Assembly (NCBI RefSeq): GCF_002831665.1
Contig: NZ_CP025118.1
Span: forward strand, 3,224,001 to 3,288,000
Length of the DNA: 64,000 nt
Reading direction: 5' to 3'
Origin: Lacinutrix sp. Bg11-31
GTDB lineage: Bacteria; Bacteroidota; Bacteroidia; Flavobacteriales; Flavobacteriaceae
Under the pieces are notes generated by a model. The model was not told the DNA's origin. It saw nothing but the letters and a program-made list of their open reading frames with translations, and ran no database searches. A program made the translations under genes and the position numbers. Numbering within the stretch: position 1 is the first letter of the stretch; every line of letters begins with the position of its first letter. Below, one piece after another: positions 46,116-57,464 of this stretch.

Positions 46116-48401
46116 ATGAGTAAACAAAGCAAAAGAAGAGAAGCATTAGTATACCATGCTAAGCCAACTCCAGGTAAGATAAAAGTAGTGCCAACCAAGA
46201 AATATGCAAGCCAAAGAGATCTAGCTTTAGCTTACTCTCCAGGTGTAGCAGAGCCATGTTTAGAGATTGCAAAAGATGTTAATAATGTTTATAAATATAC
46301 TGCAAAAGGCAATTTAGTTGCTGTGATTTCTAACGGAACAGCAGTTTTAGGTTTAGGTAATATAGGACCTGAAGCTTCAAAGCCAGTAATGGAAGGAAAA
46401 GGTTTACTGTTTAAAATATTTGCAGATATCGATGTTTTCGATATTGAAGTTGGTACAGAGGACATAGAGGAGTTTATTCAAACTGTAAAAATGATAGCGC
46501 CAACTTTTGGTGGTATTAATCTTGAAGATATTAAAGCACCAGAAGCTTTCGAAATAGAAAGACGTTTAAAAGAAGAGTTAGACATTCCTGTAATGCATGA
46601 CGACCAACATGGAACGGCTATAATTTCGGCTGCAGCCTTGTTAAATGCATTAGAGCTTTCAGAAAAAAAGATTGAAGATGCAAAAATAGTTATAAGTGGA
46701 GCAGGAGCAGCAGCAATTTCTTGTACACGACTATACTTGGCATTTGGAGCAAAACGTGAAAACGTTGTCATGCTAGACAGTAAAGGTGTAATTAGAGATG
46801 ATAGAGGTAATTTAACATCTCAAAAAGCAGAATTTGCAACGCACAGAAGAATAGATACACTTCTTGAAGCCATGAAAGGTGCAGATGTTTTTGTTGGTTT
46901 ATCTACTTCAGATATTGTAACTCCAGAAATGTTATTGGTAATGGCTAAGAATCCTATTGTTTTTGCAATGGCGAATCCGGACCCAGAAATTCAATACCAA
47001 TTAGCTATAGACACTAGAGATGATATTATTATGGCTACAGGACGTAGCGATCATCCTAATCAAGTAAATAACGTACTTGGTTTTCCTTTTATTTTTAGAG
47101 GAGCTTTAGATGTTCGTGCAACAAAAATTAACGAGGCCATGAAAATGGCAGCTGTTATAGCATTAGCAAATTTGGCTAAAGAACCAGTGCCAGAGCAAGT
47201 AAATATTGCCTATAATGAAACCAGATTAACTTTTGGTAAAGAATATATCATTCCAAAACCATTCGACCCAAGACTTATTGGAGAAGTATCTCCAGCGGTT
47301 GCAAGGGCTGCAATGGAAAGTGGAGTAGCATTAGAACCAATAGAAGATTGGGAAAAGTATAAAGACTCATTGCTAGAGCGTTTGGGTAATGATAATAAAA
47401 TTATTAGACTCCTTTTAAACAGAGCAAAATCTGCTCCTAAGCGTGTAGTATATGCAGAAGCAGACCATATAGATGTATTAAAAGCTGCACAAATAGTTTA
47501 TGATGAAGGCATAGCAATTCCTATTTTATTAGGAAGAAAAGAAGAAATAGAGCGTTTAAAAGAAGAGATAGAATTTGATGCAGATGTATTGATAATCGAT
47601 CCAAAAACGGACGAGCAAATCGAGCAGAAAAATAAATACGCGCAAGTTTATTGGGAGCAACGTAAACGTAGAGGTGTAACTTTATTGGAGGCACAAAAAT
47701 TAATGCGTGAGCGTAATTACTATGCAGCAATGATGATAAATGAAGGAGATGCAGATGCTTTAATATCTGGTTATTCTCGTAGTTATCCTCAAGTAGTAAA
47801 GCCTATGTTAGAACTTATTGGTTTAGCACCTGGTTCTACCAGAATAGCGACTACAAATGTTATGATGACAGAGCGTGGGCCAATGTTTTTAAGTGATACA
47901 TCTATAAATATTAATCCTACTGCTAAAGACTTAATTAAAATTGCACAAATGACATCTGGTGTTGTAAAAATGTTTGGACTAAAGCCAGTAATGGCAATGA
48001 CGAGTTTTTCGAATTTTGGTTCTTCAAAAGATCAAACAGCAACTAAAGTACGTGAAGCAGTTTCTTATTTACACAGAAGGCACCCAGATTTAATAGTAGA
48101 TGGAGAGTTGCAAACAGATTTTGCACTTAATAACAAAATGCTTCAGGATAAATTCCCGTTTTCTAAATTAGCTGGACATAAGGTGAATACTCTTATTTTT
48201 CCAAATTTAGAATCTGCAAACATCACTTATAAATTACTAAAAGAATTGAATAAAGCAGAGTCTATTGGTCCTATTATGATGGGATTACGTAAACCAGTGC
48301 ATATTCTTCAATTGGATGCAAGTGTAGATGAAATTGTAAATATGACTGCAATAGCAGTAATAGATGCACAACAGAAAGGAAAAGAGGCGTTAATGAGTTA
48401 A
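46116..48401 (+). CDS. maeB: NADP-dependent malic enzyme with C-terminal phosphotransacetylase-like domain
   Basis: A 761-residue fusion. The malic enzyme part (1 to about 430) contains [33 protein letters not shown] and the nucleotide fold [11 protein letters not shown]; the C-terminal part (about 430-761) is a PTA_PTB domain, usually regulatory and binding acetyl-CoA. It converts malate to pyruvate with NADPH. Length equals the standard MaeB type. The ATG at 46116 is 24 bases after a good -7 element. Confidence 0.95.
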   Translation: MSKQSKRREALVYHAKPTPGKIKVVPTKKYASQRDLALAYSPGVAEPCLEIAKDVNNVYKYTAKGNLVAVISNGTAVLGLGNIGPEASKPVMEGKGLLFKIFADIDVFDIEVGTEDIEEFIQTVKMIAPTFGGINLEDIKAPEAFEIERRLKEELDIPVMHDDQHGTAIISAAALLNALELSEKKIEDAKIVISGAGAAAISCTRLYLAFGAKRENVVMLDSKGVIRDDRGNLTSQKAEFATHRRIDTLLEAMKGADVFVGLSTSDIVTPEMLLVMAKNPIVFAMANPDPEIQYQLAIDTRDDIIMATGRSDHPNQVNNVLGFPFIFRGALDVRATKINEAMKMAAVIALANLAKEPVPEQVNIAYNETRLTFGKEYIIPKPFDPRLIGEVSPAVARAAMESGVALEPIEDWEKYKDSLLERLGNDNKIIRLLLNRAKSAPKRVVYAEADHIDVLKAAQIVYDEGIAIPILLGRKEEIERLKEEIEFDADVLIIDPKTDEQIEQKNKYAQVYWEQRKRRGVTLLEAQKLMRERNYYAAMMINEGDADALISGYSRSYPQVVKPMLELIGLAPGSTRIATTNVMMTERGPMFLSDTSININPTAKDLIKIAQMTSGVVKMFGLKPVMAMTSFSNFGSSKDQTATKVREAVSYLHRRHPDLIVDGELQTDFALNNKMLQDKFPFSKLAGHKVNTLIFPNLESANITYKLLKELNKAESIGPIMMGLRKPVHILQLDASVDEIVNMTAIAVIDAQQKGKEALMS

Positions 48402-48434
48402 AAAAGCAAATAATTTTTAGTCCGAGAATTTTAT

Positions 48435-48442
48435 TACATTTG
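48435..48442 (+). promoter_or_regulatory. -7 promoter element of ruvA-sprA
   Basis: TACATTTG matches TAnnTTTG and is 22 bases before the ruvA ATG. No clear -33 TTG. Confidence 0.5.
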
Positions 48443-48464
48443 AAATCTTAACAAATAACTGTAG

Positions 48465-49046
48465 ATGATTACACATATTAAAGGAAAATTGGTGGAAAAA
48501 AATCCAACAGATGTCGTTATAGACTGTAATGGTGTAGGTTATTTGTTAAACATTTCTTTGAATACCTTTTCTCAAATTCCTGAACAGGAAAATATACAAT
48601 TATTTACACATCTTCAAGTAAAGGAAGATTCTCATAGTCTTTATGGCTTTGTAACAAAAGGAGAACGAGAAGTGTTTAGGTTACTAATTTCTGTAAGCGG
48701 AATTGGTACTAACACAGCAAGAACAATGCTTTCGTCTCTTACGCCTAAACAAATTCGTGAAGGTATTGCTACAGAGGATGTTGCACTTATTCAATCCATA
48801 AAAGGTATTGGAATAAAAACTGCGCAACGTGTTATTATTGATTTAAAAGATAAAATTATTAAAATTTACGATATTGACGAAGTTTCTGTCAATAGAAGCA
48901 ATACCAACAAAGATGAAGCGTTATCTGCTTTAGAAGTACTTGGTTTTGCGAAAAAACAAGCAGAGCGTGTGGTAGATAAAATTGTTGTATCCGAACCAGA
49001 GGCTAGCGTAGAGAACATAATTAAACAAGCTTTAAAAAAATTATAG
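48465..49046 (+). CDS. ruvA: Holliday junction DNA-binding protein RuvA
   Basis: A 193-residue RuvA: OB-fold domain (1-65, GKLVEKNPTDVVIDCNGVGY), two helix-hairpin-helix motifs (ISVSGIGTNTARTML and IQSIKGIGIKTAQRVI) and a small C-terminal domain that contacts RuvB. It binds Holliday junctions. It lies 63 bases after maeB and 6 bases before the sprA start, so both are probably read from one transcript. Confidence 0.96.
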   Translation: MITHIKGKLVEKNPTDVVIDCNGVGYLLNISLNTFSQIPEQENIQLFTHLQVKEDSHSLYGFVTKGEREVFRLLISVSGIGTNTARTMLSSLTPKQIREGIATEDVALIQSIKGIGIKTAQRVIIDLKDKIIKIYDIDEVSVNRSNTNKDEALSALEVLGFAKKQAERVVDKIVVSEPEASVENIIKQALKKL

Positions 49047-49052
49047 TAGATT

Positions 49053-52000
49053 TTGAACACAACTAACCTGTCTTTTTATAAATCGATTAAAAATAGTGCA
49101 TTAACAGTTTTAGCATTCTTGTTATCGCTTAGTGCTTTTGCGCAAGATCCAGATCCAACAGTAGAAAGTGACTCTACAAAAACTGGGTTTAGTTTTGGTA
49201 ATATTGAAATGCCAAATCCTAATAGTATTACCTCTAAGTATACTTATGATCCACAAACAGATCGCTATGTTTATACAGAATCTATTGGTAACTTTAATCT
49301 TAATTATCCAATTATTTTAACACCAAAAGAGTATCAAAATTTGGTGTTTAAAGAAAATTTAAAAGGATATTATAAAGATAAAATTGATGCTACTGATGGT
49401 AAAAAGGACACTTCCGAAGAAGCAAAAAAGAATTTACTACCCGAATTTTATGTAAACTCAGGGTTTTTTGAAACTATTTTTGGCGGAAACACCATAGAAG
49501 TTGTACCACAAGGTTCTTTAGAAATGGATTTAGGAGTTTTGTTTACAAAACAAGATAATCCATCATTTTCACCTAGAAACAGAAGTAATTTTACGTTCGA
49601 TTTCGACCAGAGAATTAGTTTAAGTTTATTAGGTAAAGTTGGAGAGAGGCTTCAAGTTACTGCCAATTATGATACCGAAGCAAGTTTCGACTTTCAACAA
49701 TTAGTAAAATTAGAATACGATCCTACTTTTGGAGGAGGTGAAGATTCTATACTTCAAAAACTAGAAGTTGGTAATGTAAGTATGCCATTAAATAGCTCTC
49801 TTATTTCTGGAGCGCAAAGTCTATTTGGTGTTAAAACAAAATTACAGTTTGGAAAAACTACAGTTACTGCTGTGTTTTCTGAACAAAAATCAGACACACG
49901 TTCTGTAGTCGCTCAAGGTGGAGGAACATTAGACGAGTTCGATTTCTTTATTCGTGATTACGATGAGAATCGTCACTTTTTCCTAGCACAGTATTTCCGT
50001 GAGAATTACGATAAATCTTTAGAAAATTACCCATATATAAATACAAATGTTCAAATTACAAGAGCAGAAGTTTGGGTAACTAATAGAAGTAATAGAACAG
50101 AAAACGTAAGAAATGTAGTAGCACTTCAGGATCTTGGAGAAACTGCTTTTGTTGGAAATTCAGGAGTTGTTGTTACTGCTGGTCCAGGAGCTTACCCAGA
50201 TAATGCAAATAACCGTTTAGATCCAACAAATATTGGTGGACCAGGTTCGCAAATTACAGATGCTATTAGAGATATTGCAACCGTTCAATCTGGTATACTA
50301 GTTTCTGGTTTTAACGAAGGATTTGATTACGCAAAACTTGAAAACACTAGAAAACTACAAGAAGGTCAAGAATATGTTATCAACACACAATTAGGTTATA
50401 TTTCATTAAATCAGCGATTAAATAATGATGAAGTATTAGCCGTAGCTTTTCAATATACAGTTGGAGGTCAAGTGTATCAGGTTGGTGAATTTGCTAACGA
50501 TGGTATTGGTGCAACTACTGTAGAAACAAATGGTAGTAATGAAGTAACAAACGTAACAAATAACAACTTAATTCTTAAATTACTTAAAAGTAGTATTACA
50601 TCTGTTTCTCAACCAATTTGGGATTTAATGATGAAGAATATCTACGACACTGGAGCCTACCAATTAAGTCAGGAAGATTTTAAATTAAATATTTTCTATA
50701 ATGAATCTGCACCTTTAAATTATATTAGTGCTGTAGATGGTTCTCCTTTTGGAACCGATTTTGAAGGCGAACCAATAGAACAAACTACATTATTGCGTTT
50801 ATTCAATTTAGACAGATTAAATTATAATAACGATCCGCAAGCTAATGGAGATGGTTTTTTCGATTTTGTATCAGGAATAACAGTAATACCTCAAAATGGG
50901 AAAATAGTATTTACTAAAGTAGAGCCTTTTGGACGTTATTTATTTGATGTTTTAGATAATGATGGTAACCCAGGAAACAATGGCTTCGATTATGAATCGG
51001 ATACGTATACTAACGCCAATCAAGAAAAGTACGTTTATGATATCTTGTATAAATCTACAAAAACGGCAGCTTTAGACGAGGTTCAGAAAAATAAATTTCA
51101 AATAAAAGGACGTTATAAATCTCAAGGAGGAGATGGTATTGCTATTGGAGGTTTTAATGTTCCAAGAGGCTCTGTAAAAGTAACTGCAGGAGGACGTGTT
51201 CTTGTAGAAGGCGTAGATTATACAGTAAATTACCAATTAGGTCGTGTACAAATTTTAGACGAAGCTTTAAAAGCATCAAATACTCCAATACAGGTAACTA
51301 CAGAAAACAACTCAATATTTGGTCAACAAACAAAGCGTTACACAGGTATTAATGTAGAACATCAATTTAATGAGAAGTTTTTAATTGGTGCTACTTATGT
51401 TAATTTAAACGAAAGACCAATTACCCAGAAAGCAAACTATAATAGTGAGCCAATTAATAACACAATACTTGGATTTAATGGTAATTATTCTACCGAAGTA
51501 CCTTTCTTTACAAGACTAGTAAACAAGCTGCCAAATATAGACACAGATGCACCTTCTAATTTATCGGTTAATGGAGAATTTGCTTATTTATTACCTGGAG
51601 CACCAAAAGGAACAGATTTTAACGGAGAAGCAACCGCTTATATTGATGACTTTGAAGGGAGTCAAAATGGTATAGACTTAAAATCGGCTCAATCATGGAA
51701 ACTATCAAGTAGACCTTTAGAATTAAATGGAACTACAGTAGCAGATGGTTTTAGTGGTATTAGAAATGGTTATGACAGAGCATTATTAAACTGGTATACT
51801 ATCGATCCTATTTTTTATGGTAGTCAAAGACCAACAGGAATAGATGATGACGATGTATCAAACTTATATACTTCTCGTGTTTTTGTTAGTGAATTATTCC
51901 CAGAGCAAGATATAGCACAAGGTCAAACAAGTGTTTTAAACACTTTAGATTTAACTTATTATCCAACAGAAAGAGGGCCATATAACTTTAGTGACACCAA

Positions 52001-55000
52001 TTTAGAAGCAGATGGTTCTACGCTTATAACACCTACTAATGGTTGGGCAGGAATTACAAGACAATTAACATCCACAGATTTTGAACAATCTAATGTAGAA
52101 TATATAGAGTTTTGGATGCAAGATCCTTTTCAAGACAATCCAACAAATCCAGGAGGAAAATTGGTATTTAACTTAGGAAGCATTTCAGAAGATGTTTTAA
52201 AAGATGGTAAAAAACAATATGAGAATGGTTTACCAGCAGATGGGAACGTTAATTTATTACAAAGCACAATAACACCTTGGGCTATTCCTCAAAATCAAGC
52301 ATTAATCTATGCTTTTGATTCTACAGGAGATGAGCGTACAAATCAAGATGTTGGTTTCGATGGTTATGATGATTTAGAAGAAATGAGTATTACCGATCCT
52401 ACTATTAATCCTGGGAATCCAACACCAATACCATCTTCAATTGCATCTTTGCCAGATCCATCTGCAGATAATTATCAATATTATTTAAGTGCAGAAGGAG
52501 ATGTTTTAGACCGTTACAAACGTTATAACAATGTGCAAGGTAATTCTCCAGATGCATTTAGCGATACTAATAGAGGTTCTACAACACAACCAGATGTAGA
52601 AGATATTAATAGAGATAACACGATGAATACTATCGATAGTTATTACGAATACGAATTAGAAGTAACACGACAAAATTTACCATTAAACAATACAAACGAA
52701 ATTTTACCCGGAAACCCAATAGGAGATTTTATTAAAGATGTAAAAATACGTCCTAGATCTTTACCTAATGGAGAATCAGAACAAGTACGTTGGTACCAAT
52801 TTAGAATTCCAGTTAAAGGCGATCATGTAATTGCTAGAAATGGAATTACAGATTTACGTTCTATTCGTTTTGCACGTATGTACCTTAATGGTTTTTCAGA
52901 ACAAACAACCTTCCGTTTTGGTACTTTAGATTTGGTACGTAGCGACTGGAGACGTTATCAATTATCGTTAAATGGAGGCCCAACATCGCCAAATTTTGAT
53001 GATACAGAATTTACAGTTGGAGTAGTAAGTACACAAGAAAATGATGGTAGTTACGAGTCTCCACCAGGAATAGAGCCAGAAAGATTAAATAATAATAACT
53101 CCATAATAGATCAAAACGAGCAATCTCTTGTTGTTAATGTATGCGATTTAGAGCCAAAAGACTCTAGAGCTGTATATAAGAATATTAGTATAGATATGAG
53201 ACAATACAAACGTCTTAGAATGTTTATGCATGCAGAAGAAGGAGATGTTCCTGGATTAGGAGATAAAGAATTAGTTGGTTTTATTAGAATGGGTAATGAT
53301 TTAACAGAAAATTACTACCAAATCGAAATTCCATTACAAGTTTCAACAGGAACCACTAGTGCTGCTTTATGGCCTACTGCAAATGAAATAAATTTACCAT
53401 TAAACCTTTTAGAGAAAATAAAATCTTTGGGTATCGCAAATGGTACTTTGGCAAATCCAGAGGCTAGTTTTTACGATGTTGTAAATGGCGAATTAATAGA
53501 AATACCAACAACTTCCCAATATGAAAACTACGAACTTGGGCAAACTAGATTAGCAATAAAAGGAAATCCAAATTTTGGAGCTGTAAGAACCTTAATGGTT
53601 GGTGTAAAAAATGGTTCACCTAATGCGCAATGTGGAGAGGTATGGTTTAATGAACTTCGATTATCTGATATGGATAACGAAGGTGGTTGGGCTGCTATAA
53701 TGAATGTAGATACTAATTTTGCTGATTTTGCAAATATAAGTGCAACAGGTAGAATGAGTACAGCTGGTTTTGGTTCTGTAGATCAAGGTCCACAAGAGCG
53801 TAGTATGGAAGAGGTTAAGCAGTACGATGTTGTTACTAATATAAATATCGGACAATTATTACCTAAAAAATGGGGAGTTCAATTACCTTTTAATTACGGT
53901 CAAGGTGTAGAATTAATTACGCCAGAATACGATGCGCAATATGAAGATTTAAAGCTTCAGGATAGAATTGATGCTGCCGGAACTGCCGAAGAAAAGAAAA
54001 CTATTAGAGAACAGTCCGAAGAATATACTAAACGTAGAAGTATCAATTTTATTGGTGTTAGAAAAGTAAGAACAGGAGAATCTAAACCTCGTTTTTACGA
54101 TGTAGAAAACTTAACATTTAATCATTCTTATAACAAAGTAGAACATCGCGATTTCGAAATCGAGCGTTCTATAGATAAGCAATCTCGAACAGGAGCAAGT
54201 TATGCCTATAATTTTGAGCCAAAAGTATTCGAGCCTTTTAAAAAGAACGATTCACTTTTTACTAATAAATATTGGAAATTATTAAAAGACTTTAACCTTA
54301 ACTTAATGCCTTCTAGTTTTACGGTTAATTCAGATATAAAAAGACAATTTAACAGTCAGCGTTTTAGAGAGGTTGAATTAGGTGGAAATAATATTGGTTT
54401 AGAGGAGTTGTTTAGAAGAAATTACAACTTCGATTTCCAATCTACTGTAAACTGGAATTTAACGAAGTCTTTATCTTTTAATTTTGCAGTTGCAAATAAT
54501 AATATAGTTAGAAACTACTTTAAAGATAATATTGTAAATGGAGAACAAGACCCAAGTTTAGATGTTTGGGATGGTTATTTTGATGTTGGTGATGCTAATA
54601 GACGCTCGCAAACTTTAGGTATAAATTACGAGTTACCTTTCAACAAATTCCCAGCGCTTGATTTTATTAATGCAACATATTCTTACCAAGGTTTATACCA
54701 ATGGCAAAAAGGTTCAGATTTATTTGGAGAGCTTGTTGCAGATGATGGTTTAACTTACGATTTAGGAAATTCTATTTCCAACGGAAACACACACAATATT
54801 AACTCTACGTTAGATATGCGTAAGTTTTATAAATACATTGGTCTTAAGAAGAAGCGTGTAACTAAAAGTAATGGTAAGGTTAGTAGAAAACCAAAAAGAG
54901 GTACTCCTCCAGGAGCATCTAAAAAAGACGACACAAAAAAGGTAGTAACTAAAAAGAAAAGTGGTTTTGGAACAGGAATAGCCAATTTTGGAATTGGTAT

Positions 55001-56369
55001 TTTAACTTCTGTAAAACGTATTCAAGCTAATTATTCTGAAAATAACGGAACGTTTTTACCAGGTTTCTTAGATACTCCAGGATTTATTGGCACTTCTAAA
55101 CCAACATTTGGCTATACTTTAGGAAGCCAGAGAGATATTAGAGATATAGCAGCAAGAAATGGTTGGTTAACAGACTTTCAAGATTTTAATCAACAGTACA
55201 CAAAAACCCATACAAAACAACTGGATCTTTCGGCTAATTTAGAGCCTTTTAATGATTTGAAAATAGATTTAGTAGCAACAAGAACCTATGCTGAAAACTA
55301 TACAGAAAACTACAAAGTAGATCAAATTACTAATGAATACCAATCCTTAACACCAAATACCTTTGGAAATTTTAATGTGTCAACATTTACATTACCTACA
55401 GCCTTTGGAAAAAGTGATGAAATAAGCTCAGAAGCTTTTGATGCTTTTAGAGAAAATAGATTAATAATAGCAAGAAGATTGGCTGCCGAAAAAGGAGTGG
55501 ATTTAAACAATCAAGATAATTTTGAAGGCGCAGATCTTAATGGTTTTCCAAAAGGTTTTGGTAAAACAAGTCAAGCAGTATTACTACCAGCGTTTTTAAG
55601 CGCATACACTGGGCAAAATGCTGAGAAAACAAAATTAGGGGCCTTTAGAAATGTGCCAATCCCCAATTGGGATATTAAATACACAGGCTTAATGAAGTTT
55701 AAATGGTTTAAAAAACGTTTTAAACGCTTATCATTATCTCATGGTTACCGTTCTAGTTATACTATTAATCAATTTAGAACAAATTTAGATTTTAATGGTA
55801 TCGATTACACTTCTCCTTACGATTTCCAGCCATCTGATGACTTAGATCAAGCAGGTAACTATAAAAATGCAGAACTGTATAGTAATGTCAACTTAACTGA
55901 GTTATTTAGTCCGTTAATTAAAGTAGATATGGAAATGAAAAACTCTGTAATTGTTGGAGTTGAGGTTAGAAAGGATAGATTACTATCTCTAAGTTTCGAT
56001 AATAATTTAATGACTGAAATTCAAGGAAAAGAATACGCACTTAAATTGGGTTACAGATTTAAAGATGTACGTATTAAAACTAAATTAGCAGGACCAAAAA
56101 AAGCTATAGTTAGTGATTTATTAATGGAAGCTAATCTTTCTGTTAGAGATAATAAAACAATTATTAGATATTTAGATTTAGAGAATAATCAAATAACAAA
56201 CGGACAAACCATTTACGGATTGAAGTATAATGCTAATTATTCATTTAGTAAAAACTTAACCGGTATTTTTTACTTCGATTATACGTTCTCAGAATATGCA
56301 ATATCTACTGCTTTTCCACAAACAACAATACGCTCTGGGTTAACTTTGAGGTATAATTTTGGTAACTAA
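49053..56369 (+). CDS. sprA: Type IX secretion outer-membrane translocon SprA
   Basis: A giant 2438-residue protein, close in size to SprA of F. johnsoniae. It has a signal peptide ending near AFAQD (about 31), repeated SprA N-terminal domains (for example GKVGERLQVTANYDT near 197, FLIGATYVNLNERP near 785) and many beta-barrel segments; SprA forms the 36-strand channel through which adhesins such as SprB and other T9SS cargo pass. The start codon is TTG. Residues about 1930-1975 are a lysine-rich loop (VTKKKSGFG at its end). It follows ruvA by 6 bases. The position of gcvH, VanZ, TonB and RemB-like genes after it matches, from memory, the F. johnsoniae locus. Confidence 0.96.
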   Translation: MNTTNLSFYKSIKNSALTVLAFLLSLSAFAQDPDPTVESDSTKTGFSFGNIEMPNPNSITSKYTYDPQTDRYVYTESIGNFNLNYPIILTPKEYQNLVFKENLKGYYKDKIDATDGKKDTSEEAKKNLLPEFYVNSGFFETIFGGNTIEVVPQGSLEMDLGVLFTKQDNPSFSPRNRSNFTFDFDQRISLSLLGKVGERLQVTANYDTEASFDFQQLVKLEYDPTFGGGEDSILQKLEVGNVSMPLNSSLISGAQSLFGVKTKLQFGKTTVTAVFSEQKSDTRSVVAQGGGTLDEFDFFIRDYDENRHFFLAQYFRENYDKSLENYPYINTNVQITRAEVWVTNRSNRTENVRNVVALQDLGETAFVGNSGVVVTAGPGAYPDNANNRLDPTNIGGPGSQITDAIRDIATVQSGILVSGFNEGFDYAKLENTRKLQEGQEYVINTQLGYISLNQRLNNDEVLAVAFQYTVGGQVYQVGEFANDGIGATTVETNGSNEVTNVTNNNLILKLLKSSITSVSQPIWDLMMKNIYDTGAYQLSQEDFKLNIFYNESAPLNYISAVDGSPFGTDFEGEPIEQTTLLRLFNLDRLNYNNDPQANGDGFFDFVSGITVIPQNGKIVFTKVEPFGRYLFDVLDNDGNPGNNGFDYESDTYTNANQEKYVYDILYKSTKTAALDEVQKNKFQIKGRYKSQGGDGIAIGGFNVPRGSVKVTAGGRVLVEGVDYTVNYQLGRVQILDEALKASNTPIQVTTENNSIFGQQTKRYTGINVEHQFNEKFLIGATYVNLNERPITQKANYNSEPINNTILGFNGNYSTEVPFFTRLVNKLPNIDTDAPSNLSVNGEFAYLLPGAPKGTDFNGEATAYIDDFEGSQNGIDLKSAQSWKLSSRPLELNGTTVADGFSGIRNGYDRALLNWYTIDPIFYGSQRPTGIDDDDVSNLYTSRVFVSELFPEQDIAQGQTSVLNTLDLTYYPTERGPYNFSDTNLEADGSTLITPTNGWAGITRQLTSTDFEQSNVEYIEFWMQDPFQDNPTNPGGKLVFNLGSISEDVLKDGKKQYENGLPADGNVNLLQSTITPWAIPQNQALIYAFDSTGDERTNQDVGFDGYDDLEEMSITDPTINPGNPTPIPSSIASLPDPSADNYQYYLSAEGDVLDRYKRYNNVQGNSPDAFSDTNRGSTTQPDVEDINRDNTMNTIDSYYEYELEVTRQNLPLNNTNEILPGNPIGDFIKDVKIRPRSLPNGESEQVRWYQFRIPVKGDHVIARNGITDLRSIRFARMYLNGFSEQTTFRFGTLDLVRSDWRRYQLSLNGGPTSPNFDDTEFTVGVVSTQENDGSYESPPGIEPERLNNNNSIIDQNEQSLVVNVCDLEPKDSRAVYKNISIDMRQYKRLRMFMHAEEGDVPGLGDKELVGFIRMGNDLTENYYQIEIPLQVSTGTTSAALWPTANEINLPLNLLEKIKSLGIANGTLANPEASFYDVVNGELIEIPTTSQYENYELGQTRLAIKGNPNFGAVRTLMVGVKNGSPNAQCGEVWFNELRLSDMDNEGGWAAIMNVDTNFADFANISATGRMSTAGFGSVDQGPQERSMEEVKQYDVVTNINIGQLLPKKWGVQLPFNYGQGVELITPEYDAQYEDLKLQDRIDAAGTAEEKKTIREQSEEYTKRRSINFIGVRKVRTGESKPRFYDVENLTFNHSYNKVEHRDFEIERSIDKQSRTGASYAYNFEPKVFEPFKKNDSLFTNKYWKLLKDFNLNLMPSSFTVNSDIKRQFNSQRFREVELGGNNIGLEELFRRNYNFDFQSTVNWNLTKSLSFNFAVANNNIVRNYFKDNIVNGEQDPSLDVWDGYFDVGDANRRSQTLGINYELPFNKFPALDFINATYSYQGLYQWQKGSDLFGELVADDGLTYDLGNSISNGNTHNINSTLDMRKFYKYIGLKKKRVTKSNGKVSRKPKRGTPPGASKKDDTKKVVTKKKSGFGTGIANFGIGILTSVKRIQANYSENNGTFLPGFLDTPGFIGTSKPTFGYTLGSQRDIRDIAARNGWLTDFQDFNQQYTKTHTKQLDLSANLEPFNDLKIDLVATRTYAENYTENYKVDQITNEYQSLTPNTFGNFNVSTFTLPTAFGKSDEISSEAFDAFRENRLIIARRLAAEKGVDLNNQDNFEGADLNGFPKGFGKTSQAVLLPAFLSAYTGQNAEKTKLGAFRNVPIPNWDIKYTGLMKFKWFKKRFKRLSLSHGYRSSYTINQFRTNLDFNGIDYTSPYDFQPSDDLDQAGNYKNAELYSNVNLTELFSPLIKVDMEMKNSVIVGVEVRKDRLLSLSFDNNLMTEIQGKEYALKLGYRFKDVRIKTKLAGPKKAIVSDLLMEANLSVRDNKTIIRYLDLENNQITNGQTIYGLKYNANYSFSKNLTGIFYFDYTFSEYAISTAFPQTTIRSGLTLRYNFGN

Positions 56370-56624
56370 TAAAATGGTTTAATTTTTCTATTTGAAAACC
56401 CAAAGCAATTAAATAAAAATAAATCCCTCAAGACTTTGCCTTGAGGTTTCCATTGAAATTGTCATTACCGTGAAATCGAAGATTTACGATTTCTAATTAA
56501 AAAATAATATCAATGAGTAAAACGAGAATCTAAATAAATAATTTTAACTTTTTTAAGTTAGAAAAACCAACAAAATACTTCTTTGGCTCTGCCTTAAAAA
56601 AGTTGTTTTCAAAAAATTCTTTAT
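56370..56624. other. sprA-gcvH intergenic region with hairpins
   Basis: Holds a terminator hairpin CCTCAAG/CTTGAGG (56426-56446), then an inverted repeat GAAATCG/CGATTTC (56472-56493) next to GTCATTACCGTG, which looks like a degenerate short intergenic repeat. No gene is seen. Confidence 0.5.
56426..56446 (+). terminator. probable terminator of sprA
   Basis: The stem CCTCAAG / CTTGAGG with a 7-base loop is followed by TTT, 57 bases after the sprA stop. Confidence 0.65.
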
Positions 56625-56632
56625 TACATTTG
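56603..56632 (+). promoter_or_regulatory. promoter of gcvH
   Basis: TTG at 56603-56605 and TACATTTG at 56625-56632 are 19 bases apart, matching the Bacteroidota -33/-7 consensus. The gcvH ATG is 25 bases downstream. Confidence 0.65.
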
Positions 56633-56656
56633 TAAAAATTATAAAAAAATAACATA

Positions 56657-57037
56657 ATGAATATTCCATCAGAATTAAAATATACTAAAGACCACGAGTG
56701 GGTTAAAATAGAAGGAGATGTAATTACAATAGGTATTACAGATTTTGCACAGAGCGAATTAGGTGATATTGTTTATGTAGAAGTTGAAACTTTAGACGAA
56801 ACATTAGATGCTGAAGAAGTATTTGGTACAGTTGAAGCGGTAAAAACGGTTTCAGATTTATTTTTACCTGTTGCAGGAGAAATTATAGAATTTAATGAGT
56901 CTCTTGAAGATGAGCCAGAAAAAGTAAACTCAGATCCTTATGGTGAAGGTTGGATGGTTAAAGTTAAAGTGTCAGATGTTTCAGAATTAGATTCATTATT
57001 ATCTGCCGAAGATTACAAAGCGCTAATTAGTGCTTAA
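56657..57037 (+). CDS. gcvH: glycine cleavage system H protein
   Basis: A 126-residue lipoyl carrier protein. The lipoylated lysine is Lys63 in [12 protein letters not shown], with the standard surrounding residues. It shuttles the aminomethyl group between the P, T and L proteins of glycine cleavage. The other gcv genes are not in this window. The 3' end overlaps the next gene by 8 bases. Confidence 0.96.
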   Translation: MNIPSELKYTKDHEWVKIEGDVITIGITDFAQSELGDIVYVEVETLDETLDAEEVFGTVEAVKTVSDLFLPVAGEIIEFNESLEDEPEKVNSDPYGEGWMVKVKVSDVSELDSLLSAEDYKALISA

Positions 57038-57422
57038 GAAATTTAGTCTTTTAGTAAGTGTTTTTTACACGATAATGTTATCTGCTTTAAGCTTAATGAA
57101 GTTAAAAGATGTTGTTAAAGATTTACCATCATTTAACGATAAAGTAGGACATGTTTTAGCACATTTTCTTTTCGTTATACTATGGTTTGTAGTGTTTCAT
57201 TATAAATTTAGCTTTAAATACAGTAAGGCTTTAAGTCTTGCGGCACTATTTTCATTGGTATATGGTATAGCTATAGAATTACTACAAGGTTGGATTACTG
57301 TAAGTAGAGAAAGTGACTTTAAAGACGTGTTAGCAAATGTTTTAGGAATGGTATTTGCTTCATTACTTTTATTAAGTATAAAAAAACGCGCCATAAAAAA
57401 GAATAATAGCTTGCTTTTTTGA
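57030..57422 (+). CDS. VanZ-like small membrane protein
   Basis: A 130-residue protein with four hydrophobic segments. The family features are present: an Asp-Lys-x-x-H stretch after helix one ([11 protein letters not shown]) and [29 protein letters not shown] at the end. The start codon is GTG within the last codons of gcvH, so translation is probably coupled. Its function is not known; the teicoplanin-resistance link of VanZ should not be assumed. Confidence 0.85.
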   Translation: MLKKFSLLVSVFYTIMLSALSLMKLKDVVKDLPSFNDKVGHVLAHFLFVILWFVVFHYKFSFKYSKALSLAALFSLVYGIAIELLQGWITVSRESDFKDVLANVLGMVFASLLLLSIKKRAIKKNNSLLF

Positions 57423-57464
57423 TAAATAAATAGTTATTTTAGCAAAGCATAAATAAACAAATTA

